From positions 62,001 to 126,000 of the forward strand of contig CAJJBB010000007.1 of assembly GCA_905182305.1 (NCBI GenBank): a DNA stretch of 64,000 nucleotides, written 5' to 3'. The number at the start of each line of letters is the position of its first letter. The stretch's first letter is position 1. This stretch comes from Flavobacteria bacterium MS024-2A. Lineage in GTDB: Bacteria > Bacteroidota > Bacteroidia > Flavobacteriales > Flavobacteriaceae. The notes under the pieces are model-generated. The model was not told where the DNA came from and made no database searches. It saw nothing but the letters and a program-made list of their open reading frames with translations. A program made the translations under genes and the position numbers. Below are positions 51,840-61,543 of this stretch, piece by piece.

Positions 51840-53810
51840 ATGAAAACATTATCAAAGTTATTTAAAAGGTTAGCATATGTAATCTTAACTATTCTGGGGA
51901 TATTAGTTTTAATCTACTTTGGATTTTCCATAAAATGGATGAATAACACTTCTGATATTGAGGCATTATTAGGAGAAGTAGCCCCAAGTTTATTAATTGA
52001 TGGAAATAGTCTCCGTGATTTAAATAAAAATGGAATTCTAGATGTTTATGAAAATCCAAATGAATCAATCCATGACAGAGTTGAAAACCTTATTTCTCAG
52101 ATGACTATTGAGGAAAAGTCTGGGGCGATGTTTATTAATATGATTGGAGTAAACGAGGACGGTTCCATAATGGAGCATCCTAATTTTTCAGATCCATTCA
52201 GTTTTTTAATGGGATCATCTTTAGAAAAGTTAGTAATTAAAAAAATGAATCATTTTAATATTCGAGCTTCTTATGATAAAGATAAAATGTTATCCTGGTA
52301 TAATGCCATTCAAAAAGTAGCAGAGCGATCAAGATTGGGTATTCCGATTACCATAGCCTCTGATCCACGCCACGGTGTTCCTGAGACTTTTGGAGCGTCA
52401 ATTTATACTCCTTATTTTTCCAAATGGCCATCAGCCCTTGGAATGGGTGCTACACGAGATAGTTTATTAGTTTATGAGCATGCTAAAATTGTTAGAGAAG
52501 AATATAAAGCTCTTGGCATTAGAGTTGCATTAGGACCTATGGCAGATATAGCAACAGAACCCAGATGGGCTAGAATAAATGGTACTTTTGGTGAAGATGC
52601 AGAATTGAATTCAAAACTTATTACAGCATACATTAATGGCATTCAAGGAGATTCTATTGATGTAAATTCTGTAGCAGCTATGGTAAAACATTTTCCTGGA
52701 TCAGGACCCTTAGATAATGGAAAAGACAGTCATTTTCCTCCTGGCATTCAATCCTACAGAGGTAATAATTTTGAACATCACCTTAAGCCATTTGAAGCCG
52801 CTTTTAAAGCTGGTGTTTCTTCTGTAATGCCATTTTATAGTATTCCAAAAGGAATTACTTCGGAAGATGTAGGAGCAGGATATAATAAAGATGTTATTAC
52901 TGGTCTTTTGAGAGAACGTTACAATTTTAAAGGGATTATTTGCACAGATTGGGCGATTATTTCAGATTTAGAACCACTGGGAATTAAATTTAAACCCGCT
53001 TCTGCTCATGGGGTTGAAAAACTCGACACAAATGAAAGATTAGTAAAAATAATTACTGCAGGGGTAGATATGATTGGTGGAGAATCACTCAGTCTTGAGC
53101 TAGCTGAATTAATTAAATCTGGAAAAATAGATGAAAGTAGAATTGATGAATCACTTCGTAGAATTATGGATCAGAAATTTAGACTCGGAATTTTTGATTC
53201 CCCTTATCTTAACTCAGAGGCATTAAATAGTTTAAATAATCCTGAATCTATTTCTAAAGGAATTGAAGCTCAAAAAAAATCTCTAGTGCTCTTAAAAAAC
53301 ATAAAAAATTTTTTGCCCTTACAAAAACGAACAAAAGTATTCTTGCATGGCTTTGATACCAGTCCATCAAGTGAATTAGAAGTAACAAGTTTGGAAAACG
53401 CTGAGGTAATAATTGCTAAGGTAAAGACTCCAAATGAAGGAGTAGAGTCAGAGTATATAATGGAAAAGCTTATGGGGGGAGGAACTTTAGATTTTTCAAA
53501 AGAAGTAATCGAAGAATTACTTCCTCTATTTAATTCAAAGCCCACAATACTAGTAATGAATCTTCAAAGATCAGCTGTCTTAACAAAAATTGAAGGTTTG
53601 TCAAAAGCAATCATTGCTGATTTTGATGTAGATGAAAAAATCATTTTAGAACTTATTCAAGGTAATTTCTCACCCACAGGAAAACTCCCCATAGAACTCC
53701 CGTCTTCCATAAAAGCAGTTGAAGAACAAATTGAAGATCTTCCTTTTGATTCAAAAAATCCTTTATATAAATTTGGTCATGGACTGAGCTATAGAAATAA
53801 AAAAGACTAA
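51840..53810 (+). CDS. Glycoside hydrolase family 3 protein
   Basis: The 656-residue enzyme has an N-terminal membrane anchor or signal (VILTILGILVLIYFGFSI), a dockerin-like acidic loop (DLNKNGILDVYENP), then the GH3 barrel with DRVENLISQMTIEEKSG, ASDPRHGVPETFGAS, FGEDAELNSKL and AMVKHFPGSGP. The nucleophile Asp lies in GIICTDW (about residue 370). The second alpha/beta domain follows from about 475 and ends FGHGLSY. A beta-glucosidase-type activity on oligosaccharides is likely; the exact substrate is unknown. The plug-domain gene starts 24 bp downstream. Confidence 0.9.
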   Translation: MKTLSKLFKRLAYVILTILGILVLIYFGFSIKWMNNTSDIEALLGEVAPSLLIDGNSLRDLNKNGILDVYENPNESIHDRVENLISQMTIEEKSGAMFINMIGVNEDGSIMEHPNFSDPFSFLMGSSLEKLVIKKMNHFNIRASYDKDKMLSWYNAIQKVAERSRLGIPITIASDPRHGVPETFGASIYTPYFSKWPSALGMGATRDSLLVYEHAKIVREEYKALGIRVALGPMADIATEPRWARINGTFGEDAELNSKLITAYINGIQGDSIDVNSVAAMVKHFPGSGPLDNGKDSHFPPGIQSYRGNNFEHHLKPFEAAFKAGVSSVMPFYSIPKGITSEDVGAGYNKDVITGLLRERYNFKGIICTDWAIISDLEPLGIKFKPASAHGVEKLDTNERLVKIITAGVDMIGGESLSLELAELIKSGKIDESRIDESLRRIMDQKFRLGIFDSPYLNSEALNSLNNPESISKGIEAQKKSLVLLKNIKNFLPLQKRTKVFLHGFDTSPSSELEVTSLENAEVIIAKVKTPNEGVESEYIMEKLMGGGTLDFSKEVIEELLPLFNSKPTILVMNLQRSAVLTKIEGLSKAIIADFDVDEKIILELIQGNFSPTGKLPIELPSSIKAVEEQIEDLPFDSKNPLYKFGHGLSYRNKKD

Positions 53811-53834
53811 TTTTAATGAGTTAAAAACCCAATT

Positions 53835-54236
53835 ATGTTTGATTTAAAGAAAATAATAACATTGTTTACCCTTCTATTAATATTTTCATCTTCTGGATGT
53901 TCGGCTACCAAAACCACAACAAATGAAAAAGTAAAAGTTGAAACTCCCTCAAATGCAAATATTAGTTTACTCGATCAATTAAGAAGATCTCCCGGACTTA
54001 TTATTCGTGGTAGCGGTCAAAATGCTCAAATATTTTTGAGAGGAATTTCAAGTATAAATAGTCCGAAAGAAGTACTTTTTATTATAAACGGAACCCAAGT
54101 TGGTAGTTTTTCTAGAGGAGCTTCTTCACTGAGTCCACAAGAAATAAAACGTGTAGAAGTTTTAAAAAATCCTTCTGATATCGCAGCTTATGGAATTATG
54201 GGATCAGGTGGTGTAGTTCTAGTAACTACATTATAA
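53835..54236 (+). CDS. Stand-alone TonB-plug-domain lipoprotein
   Basis: The 133-residue lipoprotein (lipobox SSGC near residue 20) has a plug domain: LLDQLRRSPGLIIRGSGQ, then IFLRGISSINSPKEVLFIIN, EIKRVEVLKNPSDIAAYGIM and GGVVLVTTL. No barrel follows. It lies between the GH3 and DAO genes in the same direction. It is similar in plan to the gene at 21404. Confidence 0.72.
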   Translation: MFDLKKIITLFTLLLIFSSSGCSATKTTTNEKVKVETPSNANISLLDQLRRSPGLIIRGSGQNAQIFLRGISSINSPKEVLFIINGTQVGSFSRGASSLSPQEIKRVEVLKNPSDIAAYGIMGSGGVVLVTTL

Positions 54237-54266
54237 TTTTTTAAAAATTTATATAGTAAAGAAATC

Positions 54267-55394
54267 ATGATTAGTTATTGGGAAAAATCATCCTTACTTA
54301 ATTATGATCTCATTGTTATAGGGGGAGGAATCACAGGTATGTTCTGCGCTCTATCATACCGTGAAATTTATCCAAAAGCAAAAATAGCAATACTAGAGCG
54401 TGGTCTTTTTTCTTCAGGAGCAAGCACTAAAAATGCTGGCTTTGCTTGTTTTGGTTCTTTATCTGAACTCCAAGACGATTCCACAAAAATGACTGAAAAA
54501 GAATTGTTAACTGTCTTAAAGCTTAGGCTAGAGGGTTTACAACTTTTACGTGAAACTCTAGGGGATAAAAATATTGACTATCAGCCAAATGGTGGGTTTG
54601 AATTGTTTTTTGAGGAACATCCAAAATCACTAAACTCTTTATCTTGTTTTAACGAATTGTTATATCCTATTTTTAAAAAAGAGGTTTATACCCTTAAGAA
54701 TTCAAAAATTAGAGATTTCGGTTTAGATAAAACCCATGTAAAACATTTGGTAGAAAACTCCTTTGAGGGACAACTAAACACGGGTCTGATGATGCAGACT
54801 CTTAGGGCAAAAATTAATACTGAAAATATTTCTTTTTTATCTAAGGTAGAAGTATCAAGTTTTGAGGAGTCTAAAGAGAAAAGCACACTTCTTGTTTCAA
54901 TTCAAGGGCAACAGATTAAATTAGAAACACGTAAAATAGCAGTTTGTAATAATGCATTTGCCAAACGTTTTTTTCCAGCACTAGAACTAAATCCTGGCAG
55001 AGGCCTTATTCTCATTACAAAACCCATCAAAGACCTTAAATTAAAAGGATCTTTTCACTATAATGAAGGCTATTATTACTTCCGTAATATAGATAATCGT
55101 GTTCTCTTTGGAGGAGGAAGGGATTTAGACATTAAAACAGAAACCACCACCTCTTTCGGGGTCAATAGTCAAATTAAACAAAAACTTTTAGAGGATTTAG
55201 AAACCTTTATTCTTCCGGGCCAGTCGGTACCAATTGAAATGGAGTGGTCAGGAATTATGGGTTTTGGTTCTAAAAAAATACCTCTTCTTCAAAAAGTCGG
55301 AGATCATATCGCTATGGGAGTTCGTCTAGGAGGAATGGGAATTGCCATTGGGAGTAAAATTGGAAAGGCAACAGCTGAATTATTGCAAGAATAA
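54267..55394 (+). CDS. DAO-family FAD-dependent oxidoreductase
   Basis: The 375-residue enzyme has an N-terminal FAD motif (LIVIGGGITGMFCALSYRE), SSGASTKNAGFACFGS, a central substrate domain, and the C-terminal GVRLGGMGIAIGSKIG. The layout matches glycine/D-amino acid oxidase-like deaminases. The substrate is unknown. It starts 31 bp after the plug gene and may share its transcript. Confidence 0.85.
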   Translation: MISYWEKSSLLNYDLIVIGGGITGMFCALSYREIYPKAKIAILERGLFSSGASTKNAGFACFGSLSELQDDSTKMTEKELLTVLKLRLEGLQLLRETLGDKNIDYQPNGGFELFFEEHPKSLNSLSCFNELLYPIFKKEVYTLKNSKIRDFGLDKTHVKHLVENSFEGQLNTGLMMQTLRAKINTENISFLSKVEVSSFEESKEKSTLLVSIQGQQIKLETRKIAVCNNAFAKRFFPALELNPGRGLILITKPIKDLKLKGSFHYNEGYYYFRNIDNRVLFGGGRDLDIKTETTTSFGVNSQIKQKLLEDLETFILPGQSVPIEMEWSGIMGFGSKKIPLLQKVGDHIAMGVRLGGMGIAIGSKIGKATAELLQE

Positions 55395-55451
55395 AATCTT
55401 CATTTATACTTTAATTAGCCTAAAAAAGATTTGTTTTTATACCTTTATCTA

Positions 55452-55742
55452 ATGCGAAATATTTTCTATTATTTTGGTTTTTCATTTTTAAAACCAACAC
55501 AATATTGGCCAATAAGAATTATAGTTGCACTATATTTTATAGTTGTTTATGTAGGTCTTATTTATGATCTCACAACAGCGAAACCCATATACTATTCTAA
55601 TAACAGTCAATATTTAAATATTCTTCTATCAGACGATTATTTCTATTTTATTTATATTATCCCCGTTGTTTTAGTTTTTGTTGTCTCATATTTATGGGAA
55701 TTTTTCTTAACGGTAGATAGAAAAAAGATTAACAACAAATAA
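55452..55742 (+). CDS. Small membrane protein, 96 residues
   Basis: The ATG at 55452 gives MRNIFYYFGFSFLKPTQYWP and two hydrophobic helices (about 22-42 and 67-87) with a charged tail. An upstream TTG at 55431 is less likely. Function is unknown. A hairpin follows at 55759. Confidence 0.5.
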   Translation: MRNIFYYFGFSFLKPTQYWPIRIIVALYFIVVYVGLIYDLTTAKPIYYSNNSQYLNILLSDDYFYFIYIIPVVLVFVVSYLWEFFLTVDRKKINNK

Positions 55743-55758
55743 AATATTTAATAAAAAA

Positions 55759-55781
55759 ACCGCCCTTAGACTGAGGGCGGT
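55759..55781. terminator. GC-rich hairpin after the small membrane gene
   Basis: ACCGCCCT and AGGGCGGT form a strong stem with a 7-base loop. On the plus strand it lacks a T tail, while on the minus strand it is followed by seven T, so it looks like a minus-strand terminator even though no minus-strand gene is seen upstream. Confidence 0.6.
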
Positions 55782-56162
55782 CAAACAAATAATTAACTTT
55801 TTATTAATGCATATTTCTTTTTGGGTAACTAAGCCTTAAGAAATCTATTCAGCATTTATAAATAAACAAAATTTAATAAAATTGTATTTTCATTAAATTT
55901 TCATCAAAGATATATTCAAATTAGTAATTATATCATTAATAAAATTGCCCTAAGCTCATTTTTATTAAGAATTCAATAAAGAATATTTTATTTTACATAT
56001 TATTTAAAAAAAAGAATGTAAAATGGAATAAATATATTTTTTCTCCATCTGGATTGAAATAATTAAATGTGTCAATCAATAATTTCTCTACTCCTCATTA
56101 ATTTAATATTAGCTTAAAGTTAAGCAGGGTTTATAGAGTCTTTTTTAATCCCTCCGAACCAT
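55782..56162. other. Intergenic stretch without a gene
   Basis: About 380 bp of very AT-rich sequence. No coding frame was accepted. It precedes a clear promoter. Confidence 0.5.
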
Positions 56163-56194
56163 CTTTGATTTACCGTCAAGAATCCCTAAGTTTG
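56163..56194 (+). promoter_or_regulatory. Bacteroidetes promoter of the sulfatase gene
   Basis: A -33 TTTG (56164-56167) and an exact -7 TAAGTTTG (56187-56194) are separated by 19 bp, close to the ideal for this phylum. The ATG is 22 bp further on. Confidence 0.7.
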
Positions 56195-56216
56195 AATAGC
56201 AGCTAATTCCCATTTT

Positions 56217-57631
56217 ATGAAACCTTTTTTTCTTTTTTGTAGTATATTGTTTTTTGGCGCATGTGTTTTTAATAAAGAAATAACGCCTCCAAACATTATT
56301 TTTATTTTAACAGATGATCAAGGATATGGGGATTTGGGAATTTATGGAGCTACCGACATTGAAACTCCACACATAGATCAACTGGCTTCAGAGGGCGCAA
56401 TGTTTACTTCCTATTACGCTACTCAACCGGTATGTTCTGCATCAAGAGCTTCAATTCTAACAGGATGTTATTCAGACCGTATTGGCATTCATAATGCCTA
56501 TAGTCCAGGGTCAAAAGTTGGTCTTAATCCTGAGGAGACGACCATAGCTGAACTACTGAAAGAGAAAGGGTATGCTACTGGAATATTTGGTAAATGGCAT
56601 TTAGGAGATGCCCCTGAATTTTTACCACGGAAACATGGTTTTGATGAATTTTTCGGGATTTTATATTCAAATGATATGTGGCCAAAACATCCACAACAAG
56701 GAACCGTTTTTAATTTTCCAGACATTGAATTATATGAAAATGAAACTCCGCTATATATTTTAGAAGATCAAGCTTTTTTGACCAAAGCATTAACTGATCG
56801 CGCTATCAATTTTATTCAACGAAACAAGGAACAACCTTTCTTTGTTTATCTACCTCATCCACAACCTCATGTACCTCTTTTTGCAGCCGATCCTTTTAAA
56901 GACACCAAGATCGAGGACTTTATGGAGATGTAATACATGAAATTGACGCCTCTGTAGGAAGAATCTTAGCTAGCCTAGAAGAAGAAGGGCTTGAAGAAAA
57001 CACCATTGTTATATTTACTTCAGACAATGGTCCTTGGTTATCTTACGGTGGTCATTCTGGATCTTCTGGAATTTTTAGAGAAGGAAAAGGAACTAATTGG
57101 GAAGGAGGCCACCGAGTGCCAGGAATTATTCGCTACCCAAATAAAATTGAGCCTAATACACTTATAGATGCCCCTGCAATGGGAATTGATTGGCTACCCA
57201 CCCTAGCTGAATTCGCTGCTACTAAAATGCCTAAACTAAAAATTGATGGTGCTTCTTTGGTTCCACTTTTGACTGGAGCCACTAACTCTTCTCCTCATGA
57301 TAATTTTTTTTTCTATTACCGAACTAATGAATTACATGCAGTTCGTCATAAAGATTGGAAACTGTATGTTCCTCATACCTATCGTTCCCTAAATGGAAGA
57401 GAAGGAACCAATGATGGTTTTCCTGTTCCTTATCAGATGAATGAAATTAATACTCCGACTCTATTTGACCTCACTAATGATCGAAGCGAACAGTATAATA
57501 TTGCTTTTCAACACCCTGAAATAGTGAAGAAAATTTCTAAAATAGCTGATTCAATCCGCCTTATTTTAGGAGATCAACTTTCGGGAATTAAAGGAAAAGA
57601 GGTGCGTCCAGTGGGTCGAATTGAAAACTAG
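56217..57631 (+). pseudogene. Cys-type sulfatase broken by one frameshift
   Basis: The gene encodes a lipoprotein sulfatase: lipobox FFGAC, metal-binding NIIFILTDDQGYGDLG, the modification site CSASR (about residue 73) followed by SILTG, and KWHLG. Near 56909-56912 one base is missing: the frame runs into a stop at 56931-56933, while the continuing frame reads RGLYGDVIHEIDASVGRILA and then FTSDNGPW and the rest of the C-terminal domain to 57631. All catalytic parts are otherwise kept. The protein would be about 470 residues. It overlaps the end of gnd by 4 bp. Either a recent mutation or a sequencing error. Confidence 0.85.
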
Positions 57632-59043
57632 TTTTTATCTGCCCAAGGACCATGATATTTTTTATCATGGTTTTTATCTTTTCGCTCAAATCCGTGGGCT
57701 CCAAAAAAATCTCGTTGGGCTTGAATTATATTAGCATTACTATTTTCTTGTGTTATTGCTAAAAAATAATTCCATGCCGCATTATGGCAAGAAAAAGGAA
57801 TACGTTTTTGGATTGCAGTTGTAATTGAAATTTCCCACGAGGCAATACCATTATTAAAAAATTCCATAAACGCAGCTGCATTCAGCAGCGTGTCATTTGA
57901 TTTAAGAACATCTACAAGAGTATCCATTAATCTTGATTTAATAATACAACCCTCAGACCAAAGACTTGCAATAGTAGCCAACTTTATTTTCCAATTATTT
58001 TTAATAGCGGCTTCTCGAATCATTTCAAAACCCTGATGATGATTGATAATACGTGAGAGATCATATGAAACTTTTAAAGCGCTTAGCGAGAGCGAAGTTG
58101 AAGTAGGTTTGCCCTTAAAAGTCTTACTTAACAGAGAGCGTTGCTTTTTATTGGATGAGGTAAATCGAGCATGTAATGCTGAAGCCATTAATGAATTAGC
58201 ACTTCCAAGCTCTGCACCCTCAGCAGTTGCCCAAGCTCCAGTTCCCTTGTTAGAGGCTTCATCTTTTATTAAATCAATAAAAGGACGTCCTGACTCTTGG
58301 AAGCCCAGAAGTGATGCTGTAATATCTAAGAGATAGCTTTCACTTTTGGTTTTTTGCCAATCTTGGAGCATCTTTTGAATGGTTTTAATGCTGTTAGATT
58401 GATCTGAAAGTGCTAGCGAAACCACCTCTGCAAGTAATTGCATCTCCGCATATTCAATACCGTTATGTACCATTTTAACAAAATGACCTGCACCTCCAGA
58501 ACCTACAAAATCGCAACAAGGGACTCCTTTAGAGTTTTTTGCAGCTATTGCACTTAGGTCGTTTTTAACAAGCATATAGGCCTCTTTAACACCCCCTATC
58601 ATTAAAGCAGGTCCTTTTAGCGCCCCTTCTTCTCCTCCAGAAACTCCCATGCCTAGAAAATGTATACCAGCTGCTGAAAGTTGTTTTGCTCTTTTTTCGG
58701 TGTCTTTAAAATGAGAATTTCCACCTTCAATAATAACGTCTCCTTGAGTTAGTAATGGGATTAATTTTTCAATAACCGTATCTGTGGGACTTCCAGCAGG
58801 AAGCATCAATAAAATTTTTCGAGGGTTTTTTATTGATTCAACAAAAGAGGGTAATGAATTAAAAGGAAGGGCATTTTTAAGTTCAGAATACTGTTTGGTA
58901 TGAGACAAAGCAACTCCTTCTTCGGAACCTTTTACCTCTCTATTATAAAGTGAAAGGGAGGTGCCTTTATTGGCAAAATTTCTACTTAGACTCGTGCCCA
59001 TTATACCGAGTCCAACAATACCCCAAGTGGCTTGATTTATCAT
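57628..59043 (-). CDS. gnd: 6-phosphogluconate dehydrogenase, decarboxylating
   Basis: The 471-residue enzyme of the oxidative pentose phosphate pathway. The cofactor motif is VGLGIMG (about 10-16), GGNSHFKDTEKRAK and GMGVSGGEEGALKGPALMIG lie in the N-terminal domain, and the catalytic segment is KMVHNGIEYAEMQLLAE (about 184-200). The C-terminal tail FFGAHGFERKDKN is typical. Upstream gntK overlaps its start by 4 bp, so the two form an operon that turns gluconate into ribulose-5-phosphate. Confidence 0.96.
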   Translation of the reverse strand: MINQATWGIVGLGIMGTSLSRNFANKGTSLSLYNREVKGSEEGVALSHTKQYSELKNALPFNSLPSFVESIKNPRKILLMLPAGSPTDTVIEKLIPLLTQGDVIIEGGNSHFKDTEKRAKQLSAAGIHFLGMGVSGGEEGALKGPALMIGGVKEAYMLVKNDLSAIAAKNSKGVPCCDFVGSGGAGHFVKMVHNGIEYAEMQLLAEVVSLALSDQSNSIKTIQKMLQDWQKTKSESYLLDITASLLGFQESGRPFIDLIKDEASNKGTGAWATAEGAELGSANSLMASALHARFTSSNKKQRSLLSKTFKGKPTSTSLSLSALKVSYDLSRIINHHQGFEMIREAAIKNNWKIKLATIASLWSEGCIIKSRLMDTLVDVLKSNDTLLNAAAFMEFFNNGIASWEISITTAIQKRIPFSCHNAAWNYFLAITQENSNANIIQAQRDFFGAHGFERKDKNHDKKYHGPWADKN

Positions 59044-59525
59044 CTTAAATAAGGTTTAAGTTGATTGATTTGTTCTTTAGTAGTTTGCGCTGCTTCCAAA
59101 TGAATTGCGTTACCGGGAACTTCTAGTATTTCTAGTTGACTTTCAAGAAGTGAGACTGGCATAAAGTGCGCACGTTTTTCCAGTCTTTTTTTTAAGGTAT
59201 TAAGATCAGAATGTAAATATACCCATAGTATCTTTTCTAAGATTATTCCTTTACTCAAATCAGATCGATACCTCTCTTTTAATGCAGAACAAGCAACAAC
59301 TACTCCAGTTTTCCCAGATGCCAAAATCTCTTTATTTAACCTTACTAACCAAGGTATTCTATCGTAATCATTTAAGGGAGTCCCTCTCTTCATCTTTTCT
59401 ATATTTTCCTTTGAATGAAATGCATCTCCTTCTAAAAAAAAATATTCTAAAAAGTCTGCAAGTGCTTTTCCAAGAGTAGTTTTTCCACAACCACTGACGC
59501 CCATAATAATAATAATTTTTGACAC
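59040..59525 (-). CDS. gntK: Gluconokinase
   Basis: The 161-residue P-loop kinase phosphorylates gluconate to 6-phosphogluconate. The Walker A motif is GVSGCGKTT (residues 9-17), and FLEGDAFHSKENIEKMKRGT matches the gluconate-binding region. CSALKERYRSDL is the conserved lid-side segment. It overlaps gnd by 4 bp, so product and substrate enzymes are coupled. Confidence 0.93.
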   Translation of the reverse strand: MSKIIIIMGVSGCGKTTLGKALADFLEYFFLEGDAFHSKENIEKMKRGTPLNDYDRIPWLVRLNKEILASGKTGVVVACSALKERYRSDLSKGIILEKILWVYLHSDLNTLKKRLEKRAHFMPVSLLESQLEILEVPGNAIHLEAAQTTKEQINQLKPYLR

Positions 59526-59575
59526 CCTTTAAAGGTATAAAAATGAACGTATGTATAAAGACTCTTTCGAATGCC

Positions 59576-60710
59576 TTAAAGAGTATCCCATGGAATTGAT
59601 TGTTTTTTTTCTGCGGCTAGTGTTGCTAGCGTTAATATTTTAGAAACAATTAAGTTATTTTCAACACTATACAATCCGTTTGGTTCTATAATTCTATTTT
59701 CGTGAACAACCTCATAGAGCAGTCTAAATGGATCTTTTTGATAGTCACTAATGGGAGCAGGCTAGGTGTGTCTTAACACCTTCTTTTTCTGTTGTCATAA
59801 GCTCCATTTGATTAGCGCTAACACAGTTAATATAGCCTTGAGATCCATAAATTTGCATGTCTTTACGGTTATGCGACCAGTTCCATGATGCCTGAATAAT
59901 GACTTGGATTTTTTCGTATTCTAAAACAATGGTAGTGTCATCATCTACTTTTGGATAAAGTTTAGGTTTACTTTGTTTAGCGATACAACTAACATGCAAT
60001 GGAGTTTCTCCCTCCAGCATCCATGTAGCAATGTTAGCCCCGTAACAACCAAAATCTGTAAGTGCACCTCCCCCATTTAAAACCGGATCTGTAAGCCAAG
60101 ATAAAAATTCTGAGGAACACCCAATTTCAACAGGACCAGGGTGTCCAGTATTAAAAACCATTTTTGTAAGATTTCCCACCATATTTTGAGTCATTATTTT
60201 TTTTGCTTCATAGGTACTTTCATACCAAGATGTTTCATAATTTATAAGCAAAGGGACTTCGTGTTTTTTAGAAAGTCTAGCCATTTCTAGTGCTTCATTA
60301 TAAGTGGTTGCCATTGGTTTTTCAACCATAATAGGAATTCCTCTAGGAGCAAAAAACTTAACTACTTCAAGGTGTTCTTTTGTTTCGTTAAAGGCAGATA
60401 CGGCATCTGGATTTACTTTAGAATATAAAGCTTTATATGTTTCAAAAAATAAAGAATCATGAAGTTTATATTGCTTTTGATATTTAGCAATCGCTGTTTT
60501 ATTAGTTTCAACAATTCCAACAATACTTACATCTTCTTTTTTTCGATTTAAAATCCAACTTACATGGTCATGAACTAATCCAATCACTCCCAAACGAAGT
60601 TGTTTTTTTGAGATGTTTGCTTTTTGAGAGATTACAGATGAAGGAAATGTTATTAGTGTAATAAAAAATAAGAGTAGTAGCCGAGTATACTTTGTAAAGT
60701 ATGTCTTCAT
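59576..60710 (-). pseudogene. Gfo/Idh/MocA oxidoreductase broken by a frameshift
   Basis: The ATG at 60710 starts a signal peptide (LLLLFFITLITFPSSVISQ). The NAD domain then begins LRLGVIGLVHDHVSW, and VEKPMATTYNEALEMARL is the family signature. Near 59755-59762 one base is missing; the frame stops at 59748, but the continuing frame adds about 60 family-like residues (APISDYQKDPFRLLYEVVHE then SIPWDTL) to a stop at 59576. The enzyme would oxidise a sugar or inositol-like substrate in the periplasm. It is divergent from the PIG-L gene. Confidence 0.75.
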
Positions 60711-60751
60711 AATTTTTGTAAATTGAAGTATTAATATACTCAATTTTCTCA

Positions 60752-61531
60752 ATGACTTCATTTAAACCATTTTTAATTTGCTTGATACTTTCTTCTTTTC
60801 TATACGCTCAAGAGGGACCCAAAAAACTGTTAGCTATTTTTGCTCATCCAGATGATGAGCAATCTGTAGGACCTCTTTTAGTCAAATATGTAGAGGAAGG
60901 TGCTGAGGTAACTTTGGTCATAGCAACAGATGGGCGCCTAGGGGTTAATCAATATAATAACTATGAAGCAGGAGATGCTTTGGCAGATATCCGTAGAAAA
61001 GAAATGCGTTGTGCAGCCCAAGTTTTGGGTGTTAACTTGAGACATTTAACCTATCACGATCAGCTTAAGGCAGCAGAAGGATTTGACGGACATATTCCAC
61101 ATGTTCAACAATTAATACTTGATATAAAAGATATTGTTACAGAAATTCAGCCAGATGCCATTATAACCTGGGGGCCAGATGGTGTGACTACTCATATGGA
61201 CCATCGACTTATTGGGGCTTCGGTAACTCAAGTTTTTGTCTCTCAAACTTGGCAATTACCAATGGATTTATATTATTTTGGAGTTCCTTCAGACTTTATA
61301 TCAACCGCCAAAGAAAAAACATTACGAGGTCAAGACCGTAAGTATTTGACAGCTCAAATTCCATTTACTCAAGCCCATTATGACAAGGCTTTTCAGGCAT
61401 TATTATGCCATGAAAGTCAGTATCCCGCAACTGTTATAGCTAAAATTAAAGAGGAACGTTCTCAAATGGGAAAGATTCTCTTTTTAAGGCAATTTCAAGC
61501 ACCTAATTCAATAAAAAAGACTCTCTTTTAG
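60752..61531 (+). CDS. Secreted PIG-L (LmbE) family deacetylase
   Basis: The 259-residue protein has a signal peptide (LICLILSSFLYAQ) and a LmbE-like metal site: AHPDDE (residues 31-36), MDHRLIG with the third ligand, and DQLKAAEGFDG. Family members remove N-acetyl groups from glucosamine-type sugars. The substrate is unknown. It is divergent from the Gfo/Idh gene, with a 40 bp gap between starts that must hold both promoters. Confidence 0.88.
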   Translation: MTSFKPFLICLILSSFLYAQEGPKKLLAIFAHPDDEQSVGPLLVKYVEEGAEVTLVIATDGRLGVNQYNNYEAGDALADIRRKEMRCAAQVLGVNLRHLTYHDQLKAAEGFDGHIPHVQQLILDIKDIVTEIQPDAIITWGPDGVTTHMDHRLIGASVTQVFVSQTWQLPMDLYYFGVPSDFISTAKEKTLRGQDRKYLTAQIPFTQAHYDKAFQALLCHESQYPATVIAKIKEERSQMGKILFLRQFQAPNSIKKTLF

Positions 61532-61543
61532 ATTGTAAAATTA

